NCBI GenBank assembly: GCA_963575645.1
Contig: OY754464.1
Location: forward strand, 68,360,948-68,424,947
Origin: Xanthostigma xanthostigma
Lineage: Eukaryota; Arthropoda; Insecta; Raphidioptera; Raphidiidae
Direction of reading: 5' to 3'
Length of the DNA stretch: 64,000 bases
Made by a program: the position numbers and the translations under genes. Positions within the stretch are counted from its first letter, which is position 1, and the number at the start of each line of letters is the position of its first letter. Under the pieces are notes generated by a model. It did not search any database. It saw only the letters and a list, made by a program, of their open reading frames with translations, and was not told where the DNA came from. Shown one piece after another: positions 31,677 to 42,063 of this stretch.

Positions 31677-31974
31677 AGAGAGTTTGTAGCTATACAACTG
31701 AGAAGTTAGTTTGAGTATTTGAACATTTTTAAGGGCTACTGTTTATTATTTCTCGTAGACTTTCAGTTCTGTTTCATTCTAGAATAAATCTATAATAATG
31801 GTGTTTCAACAATGTAGCAACAGAAGCTATTCTTTAAAGTTATAATAATAATGTTGGTCTTTGTAAACTTGTTTTGATTATTGATTGCAATAATCGAGAC
31901 TTTTAGATAATCGAGACATTAGTAATCGAATGATTTCAATAATTTAATGATTGCCATAATCGAAACATTTTACT

Positions 31975-32085
31975 AATTTAGTAGTACACACAAGACGTTG
32001 TACGCAAAGAACCGAGCGAGATAGATAGGTACTACTAAATTAGTAGTATCAATCTCGCTCGGTTCCCTGCAGCACAACTGTAGTG
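31975..32085. repeat. Hairpin-forming sequence (GAACCGAGCGAGAT)
   Basis: aagaaccgagcgagat (about 32008) pairs with atctcgctcggttc (about 32051), with actaaattagtagta between. It resembles the GAGACCGAGCGCG hairpin at 27841-27880. Confidence 0.6.
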
Positions 32086-32381
32086 CAGCTGCTAGCTGTT
32101 GATAGGCTATTCTGTTCTCTCTCGAATCTCGATTATAGAGTAGTGTTTCGTAGAGTTCCGTTCCGATACATGCATTCATTCGATTAATTTTAGTAGCGAT
32201 TCGTTTCGGTAGTTAAGTTTTTAGTAAAATGATTCATAATCGATTGAATTACTAAGTATATTATGATCGAGATATGTTAATAATTGAATGAATCAATTAT
32301 CGTATCTCGATTTATTCCCATCACTAATTTTGATTCGCTTATATATGAGGATAATTGGCAATTATATAATAGACTAGCGGC

Positions 32382-32557
32382 CAAGGGCGTAGATATTTTT
32401 TTTCTGAGGGGGTTTAAAGCAAAATATCCATATTTTTTAAGTTTTATTAATACAAATAACCTTTTTTTAGCAACCTAACTCGAAAATTTTTTCCGTGTGC
32501 ACATTTGGAGAGCAAAAAATTACCCCCTGTACCCCCCCCCCCATATCTACGCCTTTG
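32382..32557. mobile_element. 176-bp hAT MITE inside an RTE-like copy
   Basis: The ends are CAAGGGCGTAGATATTTTT and ATATCTACGCCTTTG. The flanks CTAGCGGC (32374-32381) and CTAGCGAC (32558-32565) match at 7/8. The flank is the start of an RTE-like repeat (ctagcgacccgtcccgg), so the MITE landed in an existing repeat. The interior holds long C and T runs. Confidence 0.8.
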
Positions 32558-33305
32558 CTAGCGACCCGTCCCGGTTTCACCCGGGTGCAAAACTGTTCTG
32601 TAAATATTATATTGATCTGCCCATCTACACAAAAGAAATATAGTAGTACATTGTTTTGCTGTATCTCTGCAGATTTGGCCAGCCATATAAGCGTACGAAA
32701 ATAGACAGAACACCGTAATAGTTCAGACATTTTGTACAAAATATTTTACAAATTATATACAGAAACCTTCCTCGTTTATCGCTCTTTCTATTAGTGAAAA
32801 CAGTTGAATGTTGCTGATTACATCACAACCCGCACGTGAACTGCTCAAGTGTGCTGACGTAGAACAAGTCACATTCTGTGACACACGCAATTCGATTGGT
32901 GGATATTTGTTAGGCCTCTGGGTAATTATACAGACTGACTTAGGTCTCGCTCCGAACAACCAGTGCGTCGTCGATTGTTTTTGTGCTGTATCAACGCTTT
33001 TACAACGTTGCAGTGCTGTTTAATTGGTTATGCTATACAGTACGTTGCAATTTTATATTAACATTAGAGGTCCGGCCCGGATTCGCCCGAATTTGTAGAT
33101 TTCCATCGTTTTTCGTTGACTTACGTTGCAAAATTGATCTCCACGAAAAACGCTTTTATTTTAACGCGATATCCATCCTGAAGAACCATTCTAAATATGT
33201 ATTAGTAAAAACAATTTTGAAATCGGATGAGTAGTTTCGGAGATTATCTCTTACATCCAAACTTACAAACCTTACCTCTTTATAATATTAGTATATAGAT
33301 TAGTA
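32558..33305 (+). mobile_element. RTE-like repeat copies, two in tandem
   Basis: One copy starts ctagcgacccgtcccgg; a second starts ggtccggcccggattcgcc at about 33069 and ends with the ttagtatatagattagtata tail at 33287-33306. The second is a close relative of 59847-60095. No reverse transcriptase frame is present. Confidence 0.65.
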
Positions 33306-33307
33306 TA

Positions 33308-33365
33308 GATCATCGTTTTCCAAAGTGTGGGTCGTAGAAAAATTTTGCCGGGCCGCGAAAAAAAA
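33308..33365. mobile_element. hAT left-end fragment related to 99-569
   Basis: catcgttttccaaagtgtgg followed by gtcgtagaaa matches the inverted right end of the 99-569 element. The remainder is not found. Confidence 0.5.
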
Positions 33366-33479
33366 TATTTATACTTTTTTTTACTAATAATTTTTTTTTA
33401 ATTAATTAAATAAAATTTAAATGTAAGCCTTAGAAGAAAGCAATGTAGAAAATAAAAAAAAAAAATGAAAACATATATT

Positions 33480-33516
33480 CGCCCAACGTAGGGCTCTACC
33501 GATTGAGCTAGCCGGC
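33480..33516 (-). tRNA. tRNA-Lys-like sequence with internal deletion (pseudogene)
   Basis: On the minus strand, GCCGGCTAGCTCAATCGGTA continues GAGC, the 5' half of a eukaryotic tRNA-Lys through the D arm. It joins directly to CCTACGTTGGGCG, the 3' acceptor end. The anticodon arm and most of the T arm are missing, so no tRNA can form. The A box is intact. Confidence 0.8.
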
Positions 33517-33599
33517 GTTGTATTCTGACAACGCTAATATGAGTATATTTAGTTAGTGCATTTCACCTGAATAAAAGCTTATTTTTGAGATACATTTTG

Positions 33600-33775
33600 C
33601 AACATTTTTCATTAATGCTCCGCTCCTAATGGTCGTAGCCTGATTTTATATAGCCTATAGCCTTCCTCGATAAATGGGCTATCCAACAAAAGAAATTTTC
33701 AATTTGAACCCGTAGTTCCTGAGATTAGCGCGTTCAAACAAACAAACAAACTCTTCAGCTTTATATATTAGTATA
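33600..33775 (+). repeat. RTE-like 3' fragment
   Basis: agcctatagccttcctcgat, gcgcgttcaaacaaacaaac and a tatattagtatagatt tail (33763-33778) identify the 3' part of the RTE-like repeats. Confidence 0.65.
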
Positions 33776-33778
33776 GAT

Positions 33779-34047
33779 TGTGAATACCGCCCTCAAAGCG
33801 GCAAACTTTGTTGAAGATGAGTTAACAATGAATTCCGATTATTGTAACTGTAGAACAATAATTTCTTATTGTTAACTTATCTTCAACAAAAGTTGACAAC
33901 GGTATTCACTATTCTGGTATTTAAATATTTATATACATTAATGGAAATAAAAAAGATTTCAAAGTAAAATAATTATTTTTTAGGGGTTTTTTAGGGATAT
34001 TTCAACTTGTGGCTGGGGGGAAAGATTTTTAGGGCTTGACAACCCTG
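33779..34047. mobile_element. hAT-like element, copy 2 (right part)
   Basis: This matches 27697-28000: the inverted segment gtgaataccgccctcaaagc to ggtattcactattctg (33779-33919), then tttagggatatttcaacttg. It finishes with ttgacaaccctg, the inverse of the copy-1 left end. Its own left end was lost at the junction with the RTE-like tail. Confidence 0.6.
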
Positions 34048-34405
34048 CTTCTGAGTGTGCGGCGAAGCAGTGTTTGCGTAGCAGTAGATGCGTCGGGAAG
34101 GGAAACCCCCGAACTCGTTTCCGATCGGCTAGCGACCGAGATTGAAATGTAATGAAACATGCTTGAACCGATATGTTTTTTTTTGTTATGACTTGTTTTC
34201 CTTCAGTCGCACAACACAACATACCTGTCCTCTGTGTGGCTTATATCGCCGTATTTGTGCGTTCACTCAAGTAAACATCCGTATATCTCATTTGCCCCGC
34301 TTTCTGTGTGCGGGAAATGCTTTTCTTCGTTTCCGAATAGGTATACCTACTATGTGTGCCGGTTTAATACGCTAGTGGACAATAAAAAATATCAGTTATG
34401 CAACG
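34048..34405. other. Unassigned, somewhat GC-richer
   Basis: No gene is recognised; the 77-codon frame at 34142 has no known features. Confidence 0.35.
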
Positions 34406-34408
34406 GGT

Positions 34409-34766
34409 AACTATTGGACACTTAAGTCCTATAGTCTAAAATCGCAAAAAAGAACCTGAAAGAGCAGGAAATTTCCTACAAAAAAGTCCCATCTCCCGGA
34501 ACTCTACCATCTATATTTATAATTTTAATTTAGAGGTGAAAACAGGGCTAAACATTTTTTTCTTCTATTTTCTATACGACAAGGTAAAAGACACGAAAAT
34601 ATTGAAAATTATATAAAAAATAGAAAAAAAATGTTAACTCTATTTGCACCTCTAAATTAAAATTAGAAATATTGGTGGTAGAGTTCCGGAAGTTGGTCTT
34701 ATTTTTAGGAAATTTCCTGCTCTTTCAGAATCTTTTTTGTGATTTTAGATATCTGCAATAGTTTTC
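34409..34766. repeat. Foldback element, arms about 125 bp
   Basis: The left arm (gtaactattg, then tctaaaatcgcaaaaaa, gaaagagcaggaaatttcct) is the inverse of the right arm (aggaaatttcctgctctttc, gattttaga, caatagtt). The centre holds cttctattttctata and its near inverse. No target duplication was identified. Confidence 0.7.
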
Positions 34767-34834
34767 GAGATAGTCGCAAAAAACCAGACCCCTCTTTTTT
34801 CTTTTGCTAAAATGTTTATAACTTTTGCAATTGG

Positions 34835-35275
34835 TTTCACCCGGGTGCGATAGATATAGTATCTTGTGTTATCAGAAATTTCTGAAAAATGTATTGCATT
34901 AAGAAACGACTACAGCACCGAAATGTCTGAACTAACAGCTTTGAGCTGATGTCGCTCGGTAGCAATGCTCGCTAGCTCATGTCGCTAGTTGCCGCGTGGT
35001 GCGCTGCAGTGACGCGCCATTTGACCGTAACCTTGCATAAGCTTGCGCGCTGTTAACTGATGTCGCTATATATATATATATATATATATATATTTCACAA
35101 AACACCGTCATTTTGTACAAATTATATACAAAAACCTTTCCCGTTTATCGCTCTTTCTATTAGTGAAAACCGTACGAAAATCCGTTCGATAGTTTTTAAG
35201 TTTATCGCGTTCAGACAGACAGATAGACGTAGCTGGAGGACTTTGTTTTATATATATAGATATAAAAAATGGTGT
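34835..35275 (+). mobile_element. RTE-like copy with TA microsatellite
   Basis: tttcacccgggtgcgata near the start, a TA run at 35066-35092, then ccgtttatcgctctttctat and the ttatcgcgttcagacagaca end. The section 35095-35170 matches 32735-32805. Confidence 0.65.
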
Positions 35276-35876
35276 CACCTTTGCAGCTATATAATTATAG
35301 TTAGCTAGAATAAGAAAAGAATCCCGTTTACCTGACAAATCGCAACAAAGAGAGAAAACAAATCTTTAGACTTTTGTGATAATATAATGTTTCTTAGCGG
35401 TAGTGTAGATCGTCTTTTCAGGGTGGTTTCTTTTCAACTTCACCTCATCGATATCAGTGTAACAACTCTTCCCATCTCATTCGCCTCAACATCCCCACAC
35501 GGACGGTGTTTGTACTGATATATATCACAGTATAGTGAATTGTTACAGTAGATGCATTCTCAGTTAATACCTTTACTTTTTTTAGGAATGGCAAAAAACG
35601 GAACTCTTATAATTTTGCCGTGTCCGTCCGTCTATCTATCTGAAAGGTTATGTTTCTAGCGCCTGATAAAATATACAAAAAAATAAATAATAATAATTTT
35701 TAATTCATGGTGATATTTTTTGAAATGCATACATAGCGTCACAGATTTAAATTATTCCGGAAATTCCTCCAGTGTGCCTTAATTTTTTTTCTAAATTTGC
35801 CAAAGTCACTTAATTGATTTATTATTTGATCCGGTAAATTATGGCGAATGAGAGCAAGTTACATCAACCATAATAA
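35276..35876. other. Mostly unassigned; TCCGTCCGTC repeat relic at 35583-35645
   Basis: The relic has aaacggaactcttat and gtccgtccgtctatct, as in the repeat at 11495. Otherwise nothing is seen. Confidence 0.45.
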
Positions 35877-36104
35877 CATCAGTCACGAGAAACATACTAT
35901 TTTTTGCACGTGTCCCCTCTAAAATAGCTGATTTTCACACAATTTAAAAACATTTTGACATCTCAATTTTGAGTAAGTTCACATCCAGTTAACCTATAAT
36001 TGGAAGTGAACTTACTCAAAACTGATCTGTCAAAATTAAATTGTGTGGAAATCAGCTATTTTATAGGGGACACGTGGAAAAAATACTGTTTCTCGTGTCT
36101 GATG
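35877..36104. mobile_element. 228-bp MITE (CATCAGTCACGAGAAACATA)
   Basis: The arms are inverted copies from catcagtcacgagaaacata through cacgtgtcccct and tagctgattt to agtaagttcac, with a short centre. No clear target duplication was found. Confidence 0.75.
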
Positions 36105-36797
36105 TTTGAATTTCATACTTTTACTATGGAAATGTGTATATGGTAGTACGACTACGTTTCGTATTTCTTTTGTTTTACTTTAAACACTTGTGCGAAATGG
36201 GTCATTTTACAACCGCTGTACGGGAATAAAAAGCAGCTGTTTTATAGGGCAAAAAATAATTTATCATATTATTGTACACAGTTATACACGTATAGAAATG
36301 CGTATATTATGTTGTATTTTAGTCGGACATATTTTACTGTAGATCTTTCTGCGCTGTAGCTAATCTGGTATATACTTTGCCCTGGTTTGCCACAGTATTT
36401 CTGCGTCATTCTCGTGTTTTTCTCGACGTATTTACTTAGTGCGGACGGCACGAAAGACCATAAATTGAACGTTTTTACTTACAAGTGTACACCTTTCTGT
36501 GTATAAAATATAAATGTTCCTGTATAAACTGCGAAAGCAATTTTTCTAAAGATTGAACATTTGTTTCTGATTTTGAATGACAGCTTTCATCGATTTATGT
36601 ATTTTTTTGTTTATAATATTAAAATATCACTTTAAAAGATTTTCGATATTAAATTAACAAGAAAATACTCTGTTTTTTGTTTTCATACATTTTTTGTGTA
36701 GGTACTTTTCGCTACGAAATCCGTAAAATTCTAAAAATAAATGAGAAAAAGCTGCTTTTATTGTTTTATAATTTGAAAACTATTTATTGACCGCACA
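36105..36797. other. Unassigned
   Basis: No feature is recognised. Confidence 0.4.
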
Positions 36798-36805
36798 TCT
36801 AAAAT

Positions 36806-37072
36806 CATAGGCGTAGCAAGGATTTTATCATAAGGGAGTGGGACAAATTTTCAACTCTACTTATCATTATCAGCTGTACTATATATAATTTGAAAACTGT
36901 TCATAGAAGCGAAATCGATCAGAATGACTCTTTCTGGAGAAATTTCACGACAAAAAAAACGTAGATTACTGTAGATTTGTCTTGTTACGTGAACAATTAA
37001 TATTGCAGGGTGGGCCAGGAGGATTTTAGAGTGGGCCAGGTGAACCTGGCCCAGCCTCTTGCTACGCCAATG
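36806..37072. mobile_element. 267-bp hAT MITE, perfect 8-bp target duplication
   Basis: The ends are CATAGGCGTAGCAAGGATTT and CTCTTGCTACGCCAATG. TCTAAAAT flanks both sides (36798-36805 and 37073-37080). An inner hairpin tgggccaggtgaacctggccc lies near the right end. The GGCGTAGC end motif recurs in the MITE at 32382 and in the fragment at 60577. Confidence 0.85.
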
Positions 37073-37294
37073 TCTAAAATCTTCAAATAAGTCTCCTTTT
37101 CGTTTTGTATTGGAATATGCAACGGCACTCCCACCACATAAATTATCGCTTCCACCATTTTCGTCCAATGAATTTTTTTGATGTACAGTTATTATAGAAC
37201 TTAATCACGACAAAAGCTTGTACATTTTATTTTTACAATATGTGTTGATGTTTTTGGAGATAAAATAAAATATCGACCATTTGGCACTTAATTT

Positions 37295-38560
37295 TTAACC
37301 GACTTCAAAAAAAGGGGGTTATACAATTCGAAACGATTTTTATGTATGTTCCGTGATAACTTCGCCAGTTAGGAACCAATTTAAAGAATGTCGAAGCGAT
37401 TTTGTTTAGAATGTTCTCGGATTGATCTCGTATAGTTTTTTGTAAATCGGTTCAGTCGTTTTTTATTGATTTCAAGAAGGGAGATTGTTTATATATGTTA
37501 CCTCATATTTCCAGCATTTGTGAATCGATTTTGATGATTCTTTTGTGTGTTTAATCGGACAAACTTTCAGGGTGTCACATATAAAGTTTTTTTTTTTTTT
37601 AATCAGTTCGGTAGTTTAATTGTATATTTCACGATATCTCCACCTGTAACAGACCGCTTTAAATTCTTTTTCTATGTAATAGACCTCACTTGAATTTTAC
37701 TTAATTCGGTTCAGCATTTTTAAAATATACGTCTAGTTTTTAGTTTGGTAATCAAACATCAAAAAAGCAGTCGAATAATATTTAATACCGTGCAAACTAC
37801 GTACCTACCTACTTCAAATTCACTAAAAAGTAAAAAAAAAAACTTGAAAATACAGTAAAACTTAAAGAGACGCCAAAAAATCGAGCTGTAGAGCTTTCCA
37901 CTTATGAAGGATTTCGATTTTGTAAGAAAATATTCGATCTGTAGAGGTTAAAATTCATTCTAACTAATTTTGAGTTGCTATGTTCGAAATACAGAGGTCC
38001 AATTTATTTTTTCGTGTTATGGAGGGAAATTATGCACCAAAATGGCTTGTAGTAACTCACTGATTATTTCGAACAGGAGAAAATTAATGAAATTCTGCGG
38101 TGATTATTAAAACGTTTTCCATATCTACTTTTATTAAATTGGCATCGACATAAAAATTTCATTATTTTTCTCTTTTTAGTGATTTTTTAAAAGAAGGTTA
38201 CTATTTTACTTTTTTAATGCATTTAAAGATTATGTCTGCATGTAATTTTCAGTATAATTTATACCTTTTTATTTTTGTTTCAGGTAAGTGAATTTCGATT
38301 GGCAGCCTGACATATTTTCGTCTTTTTTGGTGAGTTAGTGTTTTAAGAACAGTGCCTTGCAAATTTTAAAATATTTATAGGTCTATAAATCAGTTCATTT
38401 CCGTACGTCAGTAGGGTAAGTAGGACTGTAAAAAATAACAAAAGTGGATTTACAGTGCTTGTGTGTAAAACCAAATTAATTTTTTTTATGAATTTTTTAA
38501 TCAATTTTACACAGTGATATACCGATTCCACGCGAACAAAATCACGGGTAAGAACTAGTA
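37295..38560 (-). mobile_element. RTE-like repeat, minus orientation
   Basis: The interval starts with ttaaccgacttcaaaaaaag (the usual 3' border text of a very common lepidopteran repeat). It ends with ccacgcgaac, aaaatcacgggtaagaacta gta, the inverse of a standard 5' text. The middle contains aatcggttcagtcgtttt. Several stretches are unrecognised, so it may be more than one copy. No reading frame survives. Confidence 0.5.
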
Positions 38561-39118
38561 GAATTTCTTAATAAGTGGTGGGCCAACGCTAATAGCTCTG
38601 CGAGCCTCCTATTGAGAAAACCACAGTCACTATTACAATGTTTTAGTAATGTTATTAATTTTTATTCGTTTTATCTAACCACTTCATAATTTAGAATTTT
38701 CATTACTCATCATTTTTAGACTGTAGAACTTTCGGTGTAATTCAGTAAGCTGTTGATCAGAGCTTTTTTAAATATATTATTATCGTCAAACTATTTATTA
38801 TCCTATTACATATTTACTTGTCTTTTCTTTACACATTTATTTTAAAATGACTATAATTTTATGAACGTTGACATTTTGTTCCGTGGGATATAGACTTGAC
38901 CACGCGTGCGGTAAATATTGCACACGTACTGCAGTGACGCAGGCAGAAATTAAACTGGAGGGACATAAACCCGTAGTTTTTTTATCAAATTTTTCGTTAG
39001 TGAAAAATAGATTGAAAAGCTACTAACACATTATTTGCAGATAAGCGTGAATAGTGAACGAGTGTCATTTATTTTTACAATCTTTTCGTCATCATTCCGC
39101 ATTGTTATGGTGTCAGCG
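38561..39118. other. Unassigned
   Basis: No feature is recognised. Confidence 0.4.
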
Positions 39119-39183
39119 TGACTCGCTCCTCCACCATACGTGACCCGCTCCTCCACCGTATGTAACCCTTACTTCCACCGTAT
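39119..39183 (+). repeat. 22-bp minisatellite, three copies
   Basis: Units gtgactcgctcctccaccat, gtgacccgctcctccaccgt and gtaacccttacttccaccgt start at 39119, 39140 and 39162. Confidence 0.8.
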
Positions 39184-39262
39184 AGAATTTCTTTAAAAAT
39201 TTTGCCAAAAAAAATAAAAAAAGAACAGGATAACTTCTTAGTACTTGCGTAGTATTTTTATA

Positions 39263-39490
39263 GGGATAATAAAATGACTCACACAAGATAGATAGATAGA
39301 TGTTTATTAAATGTTATTTAAATCGAATAACAATTTTTAAGTGCTTAATTATAAAAAATACGTATTTTATAATTAAGCACTTAAGAACTTTATAGTTACA
39401 AAATGTTTATCTTTCTAGTTTCTTGTATGATAAGGATGGTCGAAACTAGTCGCTATTAATTTTATCTTGTGTGGATCATTTTATTATCCC
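39263..39490. mobile_element. 228-bp MITE with TATA target duplication
   Basis: The ends are GGGATAATAAAATGACTCAC and, inverted, GGGATAATAAAATGATCCAC, both followed by ACAAGATA. TATA flanks both sides (39259-39262 and 39491-39494). A second palindrome occupies the centre (39335-39387: ttaagtgcttaattataaa and its inverse). Confidence 0.85.
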
Positions 39491-39499
39491 TATATAAAA

Positions 39500-40110
39500 A
39501 AAAACCTAAATTCCTTTTCACCATCAGTGTTGCTGCTAACTTTTACTAATATTAGTAATTCTATTAAATTTTGTCTAGTAAATTAGCACCTCTCGTACCA
39601 ATAATTTTGTCATCTGAGCGTAATTTTTATTTTTAGTCAACTTTAGAGAACGTATTTTTGTTCACTCTGTAGTACGCAAATAAGCGTGTGTACAACGTTC
39701 GTAGAATGATGGCTTTCAAAGGTACTATTTGTATATTATGTATATCTTTGGTCGTAATGCCAAATGGGTCATGTGGTACTTTTGGTTATATACCTTAAGA
39801 TTTATTAGCACTATTTGGATTTATCTTGCGCAAAAACATTTCTTCTCTGATTAAAATTCAAGCTCTATTCAAAAATAGTTAATTATTTTCAATATAAATT
39901 TTATATTTTATCCAATAACTGTTTTTATACCATTGAAGAATTTTTTTAAAATTTTAATATGTAAATTTGACGTCACACATATATGAGTTGTATTATCATT
40001 TTGTGTTAAATATATCTATCTATCTATAGTTCATTAATGTTCACAATGAAAAAAGACACTGATATTTCCCTACTACACGATCATTGCAAACGAGTTGAAC
40101 AAAATATCAG
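39500..40110. other. Unassigned
   Basis: No feature is recognised. Confidence 0.4.
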
Positions 40111-40442
40111 TTAGTCGAGGTCAGGAGTCGGAAGAGGTACCTTTTTTCTTGTCAGAGCGCCAATATAGAGACCTCCTCTCGTTTTCGAGGTCGCTGAACA
40201 CGATAGTGAGGATCACACAATTTTTTTTTCCTTGACAACCTCTTCAAATTGGTCCCCCTGATTTCCTCCCCTTGGAAACAAAATTAATTCTCTACTACAA
40301 ATCTTTCTTGTTTTTTTTTCTGTAAATGTGATACTTTAAGAATTTCAGGCCTTCCAAGATGAAAAGTTTCCATAAATGATCATCTTTGAGAGCCGGTAAT
40401 TCTTAAAGTGTCACATTTACAAAAAAAAAAAACAAGAAAGAT

Positions 40443-40736
40443 TTTTATATCATCCCAATTAATTTTATGGTCAAGTTCTAATTTGTGTTTAGTTATTACA
40501 TTATGTTTGTCAGGGATTAATTTATGATTATTCTGGTGTTCTCTTATTCTTATTTTAAGAGCTCTTTTTGTTTGACCAATATAATTCTTATTACAATTTT
40601 CACAATTAATTTTATATACAACATTATGCTTTTGTAATTTATTAATTTTATCTTTTCCCTTTTTAATAATTTTATCAAGTTTATTTTTAACATTAAAAAC
40701 AGTTTTTATATTTAAACTTTTAAGAAATAATAAATT
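40443..40736 (-). pseudogene. Penelope-like element protein C-terminus with GIY-YIG nuclease (inverted copy)
   Basis: The minus-strand frame reads LLFLKSLNIKTVFNVKNKLD, a basic linker KIIKKGKDKINKLQKHN, then VVYKINCENCNKNYIGQTKR and ALKIRIREHQNNHKLIPDKH. It ends LDHKINWDDIKIF and runs into an inverted repeat. The hydrophobic VVY, the C-x-x-C pair, YIGQT and the following arginine-rich helix are the GIY-YIG endonuclease signature of Penelope-like elements. These elements fuse a reverse transcriptase to this nuclease. The catalytic glutamate region is cut off. The segment 40453-40630 is almost identical to 40743-40922 on the other strand. Confidence 0.88.
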
Positions 40737-40743
40737 ACAATAG

Positions 40744-41064
40744 CATAATGTTGTATATAAAATTAATTGTGAAAATTGTAATAAGAATTATATTGGTCAA
40801 ACAAAAAGAGCTCTTAAAATAAGAATAAGAGAACACCAGAATAATCATGAATTAATCCTTGACAAACATAATGTAATAACTAAACACAAATTAGAACTTG
40901 ACCATAAAATTAATTGGGATGATATAAAAATTTTAGATAATGAAACAAATTTTTTTAAAAGAAATATTTCAGAAATGTTACATATAAAATAAAATAAAAA
41001 TTCTCTCAATGCTCAATTAGATACGGAAAATTTAAGTAATATATATAATATTATTTTGAAATAA
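40744..41064 (+). pseudogene. Penelope-like element GIY-YIG endonuclease domain with C-terminus
   Basis: The frame begins HNVVYKINCENCNKNYIGQT, continues KRALKIRIREHQNNHELILD, then KHNVITKHKLELDHKINWDD and ILDNETNFFKRNISEMLHIK. A TAA (40990-40992) interrupts it, after which NKNSLNAQLDTENLSNIYNI and ILK follow to a second TAA. The domain has the GIY-type VVY, a C-x-x-C and H-x-x-x-H metal-binding set typical of PLEs, YIG, and a probable catalytic Glu in R-N-I-S-E-M. In PLEs this nuclease is thought to nick the target for reverse transcription. The reverse transcriptase is absent here and the stop codon breaks the frame. The 3' end of the element, with a hammerhead-like core and the family terminus, follows at 41249-41395. 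Confidence 0.9.
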
Positions 41065-41248
41065 TATTGTTTTTAATAATTTTTCTTTCTTTATAGGTGC
41101 TCAAATTATTTCCATGACTACGTAATAAAACATTGTTTGTTATTATTTTTTCAATATTTATATATCAAAAAAATATTTCATATCACGAATTACATTAAAA
41201 ATAAATAGAAACTAATTATTAATTATTTTTTATATTTTTAGATCCGTT

Positions 41249-41280
41249 CTGAAGAAGATCCAAATCCGGATCGAAACGTT
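41249..41280 (+). ncRNA. Hammerhead-like ribozyme core in the PLE 3' region
   Basis: CTGAAGA matches the CUGANGA box. GATCC and GGATC can form helix II around AAATCC, and GAAAC follows directly. One extra A separates CUGAAGA from helix II, which canonical hammerheads lack. Helices I and III and the cleavage base were not established. Related cores: minus strand 44571-44601 and 56252-56282, plus strand 20009-20040 and 365-393, and a copy lacking helix II at 56381-56400. Hammerhead motifs are known in PLEs of other animals. Activity here is untested. Confidence 0.6.
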
Positions 41281-41802
41281 AATCGTTTAATGTATTATTG
41301 ATATTTTTGTTAATATATTGTCTGAAAAATTGGTCGATAATTTTATTTATTGAAGAGTTCTAATCAGACGTTAATCAAAGATTTGAACCTTTATCATCGT
41401 GTTCAGCAACCTCGAAAACGAGAGTGGGGGTCTCTAGATTGACAGTCTGACAAAAAAAAACAAAAACAAAAACCCCAAAGAATCCCGACTCCTGACTAAA
41501 TCTTGCAAAGATAGTATCATATAAAATTGTTTCAATTTGACATATGTCTTTAATTGTTTGTGACTTTTACTTAATAGGAAAATACTGTATGACGTCTCTT
41601 TTCATTGCGGCTAGATATGGTACAACACATAGTATGTACATAACCACACATAAACTTACGTAGAGTAAAATAACCTTACAAAAGATTACTGAATGAAATT
41701 CGTCAATTGATTACAAATTATACGATCTAAGCTGTTATTTATATCTTTTTTGAAAATAATGTAAAGGTAAAGAGTGTAAATTATCGAACAGTGTAGTACT
41801 TA

Positions 41803-42050
41803 TCCAAATCTTCTTGGTTTCCGGGCTTGTATGCCGTAGTCGATTGGTATTACTACCTGACGTTTCGTCTACAACTGCGGTAGACATTGTCAAAGGCGAT
41901 GTGGTAGCCGGCGAAGTTTCCTTCTAGGCTGCTCACAGGTAAGTGTACACGAAACGTCAATTAGTAATACCAATGGACCACGGCATACAAGCCCGGAAAC
42001 CAAGAAGATTTGGATCAACACCGGCCGTGAAAGCCTACACACTTGGATAA
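41803..42050. mobile_element. Penelope-type insertion, second family, 13-bp target duplication
   Basis: AGTGTAGTACTTA flanks both sides (41790-41802 and 42051-42063). The left arm (tccaaatcttcttggtttcc) is a truncated inverse of the right arm. The right arm continues past ggatcaacaccggccgtgaa to the full end cacttggataa. A core on the minus strand at 41860-41894 has GTCTAC and GTAGAC forming a helix, directly followed by GAAACGTC; the CUGANGA box is degraded to ttgacaa. The right arm has only acacgaaacgtc. The plan matches the GIY-YIG-linked family. Confidence 0.82.
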
Positions 42051-42063
42051 AGTGTAGTACTTA

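Larger units (their letters stand above)
40111..41501. mobile_element. Inverted-repeat element enclosing a Penelope-like retroelement
   Basis: Left arm 40111-40208 (ttagtcgagg, tcaggagtcgg, then gttttcgaggtcgctgaaca) is the inverse of right arm 41397-41501 (tgttcagcaacctcgaaaac to ccgactcctgac). Between them lies the PLE material (40300-41396). Either the PLE inserted into a foldback element, or the arms are part of a composite; no target duplication was resolved at the junctions. Confidence 0.6.

Noticed and set aside
35066-35092. TA run as a promoter or origin signal
   Set aside because: It is a simple microsatellite inside an RTE-like repeat.
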